Assembly (NCBI GenBank): GCA_030446945.1
Contig: JAUJMI010000235.1
Location: forward strand, 1 to 6,174
Length of the DNA: 6,174 bases
Reading direction: 5' to 3'
Origin: Longimicrobium sp.
GTDB lineage: Bacteria; Gemmatimonadota; Gemmatimonadetes; Longimicrobiales; Longimicrobiaceae
In this document: piece after piece, positions 5,037-6,174 of the stretch
Numbering within the stretch: position 1 is the first letter of the stretch
How the letters are laid out: every line of letters begins with the position of its first letter
Notes under the pieces: generated by a model
Seen by the model: the letters and a program-made list of their open reading frames with translations, nothing else
What the model was told of the DNA's origin: nothing
Database searches by the model: none
Position numbers and translations under genes: made by a program

Positions 5037-5065
5037 TCCTGAACGGCGCCGCGCTTAGTTCAGGA
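5037..5065. promoter_or_regulatory. 8-bp dyad TCCTGAAC-N13-GTTCAGGA
   Basis: Exact inverted repeats at 5037-5044 and 5058-5065 have centres 21 bp apart, which is two helical turns. It could be an operator for a dimeric regulator or an RNA hairpin at the end of the trmJ transcript. It lies 50 nt before the GATAAT hexamer. Confidence 0.35.
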
Positions 5066-5081
5066 GGTGGTTCGGGGTACA

Positions 5082-5121
5082 TCACGCCCGGATCACGCCT
5101 GGCTCACGCCCGCGGGATAAT
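5082..5121 (+). promoter_or_regulatory. Candidate promoter with three 11-bp phased TCACGCC repeats
   Basis: TCACGCC occurs at 5082-5088, 5093-5099 and 5104-5110, a spacing of exactly 11 bp. GATAAT at 5116-5121 matches five of six bases of the -10 consensus. There is no -35 consensus at the right distance; the middle repeat occupies that place. This layout fits a promoter that needs an activator binding one face of the helix. It would place transcription start near 5128 and give the next gene a leader of about 76 nt. Confidence 0.45.
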
Positions 5122-5160
5122 CTTGCGATGCCACGTGTGCGTTTCGCGCGGCGCCGTCCC

Positions 5161-5174
5161 GACCGGCTGCGGTC
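5161..5174 (+). other. Small leader hairpin
   Basis: GACCG and CGGTC flank a 4-nt loop (GCTG) in the predicted 5' leader of the following gene, 30 nt before its ATG. It is short and may be chance in GC-rich sequence. Confidence 0.25.
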
Positions 5175-5203
5175 GATCGTCCGTCACCCGAGCCTTCCTG
5201 GTC

Positions 5204-5902
5204 ATGCAAGCCTCCATCACCGCCACGGCAACCGAAGTGCTGACCCCAAGTGAGGTGGTTCTCCTGAACGGGGACCAGTTCTCGAAGCTGGACAAGAACG
5301 GCTTCTCCCTTCTGCGGGGCGAGACCAAGGTGGATCCGAACCCGCTGGCCATCGCCGCGCTGGAAGCCGCCATCCTCGGAAACGACCAGGCGGGCGCGAT
5401 CACGCTGGAGCAGGGGATCGAGAAGAAGCTGTTCGGGCTGCTCAAGAGCAGGGTGGTGCGGCTGCGCACGGGCGCGGCGGCGCCGCGGTGGCCGGAGGGG
5501 AGCTACGAGGCGCGGATCTACGACCGCGTGAAGAAGGGCGGCGGCGAAGGGACCACGGTGAAGACGCTGGTCATCGACCTCTTCCCCAGCGACGACGACC
5601 ACCCCTGGATCGAGGTGCTCCAGCAGATCGCCCACGCCCTGCGCAACCGCGGCCTCGCCGACGAGCAGGCGCGCGAGAAGAAGGCGCTCGGTATCTTCAA
5701 GCTGAAGTCGACCGTCTCCGTGCTCAACGCCGCGGGCAACTCGCTCGCCGAGCGCCACCCGGTTGCCCCGGTCCAGGACCTCCTCACCTCCTGCCAGCGC
5801 GAGCGTCCCGAGGTGTGGAACATCATCCACTCCTCGGTCAAAGCAGGCCTAAACTACCGCCAGGAATCCTCCGACGCGTACGGGTCGAGCAGCTTCGACT
5901 GA
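5204..5902 (+). CDS. Hypothetical cytoplasmic protein, 232 residues
   Basis: I do not recognise this protein with confidence. It has no signal peptide, membrane helix or obvious catalytic motif. The N-terminal part (about 13-90) is LTPSEVVLLNGDQF, then an alanine-rich helix (LAIAALEAAILG) and AITLEQGIEKKLFGLLKSRVVRL. A central segment is VKTLVIDLFPSDDDHPWIEVLQQI, then HALRNRGLADEQAREKKALG. The C-terminus is polar and ends SSDAYGSSSFD. The order of an LL-containing first helix, an alanine-rich helix leading to a short strand, and a late RGL segment is faintly like the GPP34 (Golgi phosphoprotein 3-like) fold; this is only a hint. ATG 5204 was chosen because the extension to TTG 5123 would add a Cys/Arg-rich stretch of atypical codon use and start within a few bases of the predicted transcription start. 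No clear ribosome site precedes it. It appears to be a single-gene unit. Confidence 0.72.
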   Translation: MQASITATATEVLTPSEVVLLNGDQFSKLDKNGFSLLRGETKVDPNPLAIAALEAAILGNDQAGAITLEQGIEKKLFGLLKSRVVRLRTGAAAPRWPEGSYEARIYDRVKKGGGEGTTVKTLVIDLFPSDDDHPWIEVLQQIAHALRNRGLADEQAREKKALGIFKLKSTVSVLNAAGNSLAERHPVAPVQDLLTSCQRERPEVWNIIHSSVKAGLNYRQESSDAYGSSSFD

Positions 5903-5931
5903 CCCGGCGGCAGGACGGGCAGCCCGGTGGA

Positions 5932-5963
5932 GCCGCCCCTGCGGGAGTTGCGCGTGGGGCGGC
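5932..5963 (+). repeat. GCCGCCCC / GGGGCGGC hairpin
   Basis: An exact 8-bp GC stem with a 16-nt loop, beginning 29 nt after the preceding stop codon. It could end that transcript, but no U-tract follows, so an intrinsic terminator is not established. Confidence 0.4.
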
Positions 5964-5973
5964 GGCGGAGGGT

Positions 5974-6000
5974 GGGCGCGATGAATCGCGCCCCTACGAG
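5974..6000. repeat. Dispersed palindromic repeat, GGGCGCGAT family
   Basis: GGGCGCGAT (5974-5982) and ATCGCGCCC (5985-5993) form an exact 9-bp stem around GA, followed by CCTACGAG. It differs from the 460-488 copy only at the tip and beyond the flank, although the two lie 5.5 kb apart. Confidence 0.8.
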
Positions 6001-6025
6001 GCGCCTGTCCCAATGCGCGCAGTTC

Positions 6026-6107
6026 GCCCCCTCTCTCGATGACAGGAGGGCGCAGCCCTCTCCTGTTATCGGGAGAGGGGGCAGCGAGGAACGAGCGGGG
6101 GTGAGGG
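6026..6107 (+). repeat. Dispersed hairpin repeat, copy 2, with 57-nt hairpin
   Basis: The arm 6026-6051 pairs with 6055-6082 over nearly its full length: GCCCCCTCTC at the base, CAGGAGGGC / GCCCTCTCCTG near the tip, with a 2-nt bulge and few mismatches. The 3' flank (6083-6107: AGCGAGGAACGAGCGGGGG, then TGAGGG) matches the inverted copy after trmJ at 4966-4993. The shared layout, hairpin plus conserved tail, marks a repeat family rather than a simple terminator. Confidence 0.7.
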
Positions 6108-6145
6108 CCCCGGCCACAAAAAAGGTTCTTCGTGGATTTAGTTGC

Positions 6146-6160
6146 AGGTAGGTAGGTAGG
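6146..6160 (+). repeat. AGGT microsatellite before a possible start codon
   Basis: Three tandem AGGT units and a partial fourth end just before AGGAGA-ATG. Each unit supplies an anti-SD-like AGG, so the copy number would change how many ribosome-binding registers are available. Confidence 0.5.
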
Positions 6161-6163
6161 AGA

Positions 6164-6174
6164 ATGGACACCGG
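6164..6174 (+). CDS. Possible start of a further gene, truncated
   Basis: ATG GAC ACC and two more bases are all that is visible before the right edge. An AGG at 6154-6156 lies 7 nt before the ATG; the stronger AGGAG at 6158-6162 is only 1 nt away, which is too close for normal use. The call rests on position and this ribosome site only, and nothing can be said of the product. Confidence 0.25.

Noticed and set aside
5123..5203. 27-residue N-terminal extension of the orphan protein from TTG 5123
   Set aside because: It begins within a few bases of the predicted transcription start, is rich in Cys and Arg, and comes before a natural-looking MQASITATATEV start.

Overview
The window is GC-rich, with third codon positions almost always G or C. 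It has dense coding on the + strand and several families of short intergenic palindromes built on GGGGCGCGAT/ATCGCGCCCC and GCCCCTACGA. This combination, with short 4-nt gene overlaps, suggests a Gemmatimonadota-like bacterium, possibly a Longimicrobium relative. That placement is an inference from composition and style; the window holds no rRNA or other phylogenetic marker.

Layout. Bases 1-45 (minus strand) hold the first codons of an FKBP-type peptidyl-prolyl isomerase that runs off the left edge. Bases 46-663 are a long divergent intergenic region with five hairpin repeats, two heptamer tandem repeats and a perfect 12-bp palindrome. Bases 664-4010 form a compact five-gene + strand operon in which each gene can begin on or inside the stop codon of the one before: a lipoprotein-anchored L,D-transpeptidase (YkuD family), a PHP-domain metallophosphoesterase, two tandem paralogous two-helix membrane proteins of unknown function, and a small secreted lipoprotein. 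An imperfect inverted repeat (4016-4103) separates this operon from a TrmJ-type tRNA 2'-O-methyltransferase (4138-4965). A second intergenic region (4966-5203) carries a dispersed repeat, an 8-bp dyad, three TCACGCC repeats phased at exactly 11 bp, and a GATAAT -10 hexamer. These lead into an unrecognised cytoplasmic 232-residue protein (5204-5902). The right end (5903-6174) is again repeats, including a 57-nt hairpin element related, in inverted orientation, to the one after trmJ, and possibly the first codons of another gene at 6164.

How the genes fit together. Three of the five operon genes have export or membrane signals (two lipoproteins flanking two membrane proteins) and one remodels peptidoglycan, so the operon probably serves the cell envelope. 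The role of the PHP enzyme in it is not clear. trmJ is a housekeeping RNA-modification gene and the 5204 gene appears to have its own, probably regulated, promoter. I found no tRNA, rRNA, CRISPR array, transposase or phage gene. The least explained items are the tandem membrane paralogs and the phased repeat promoter.
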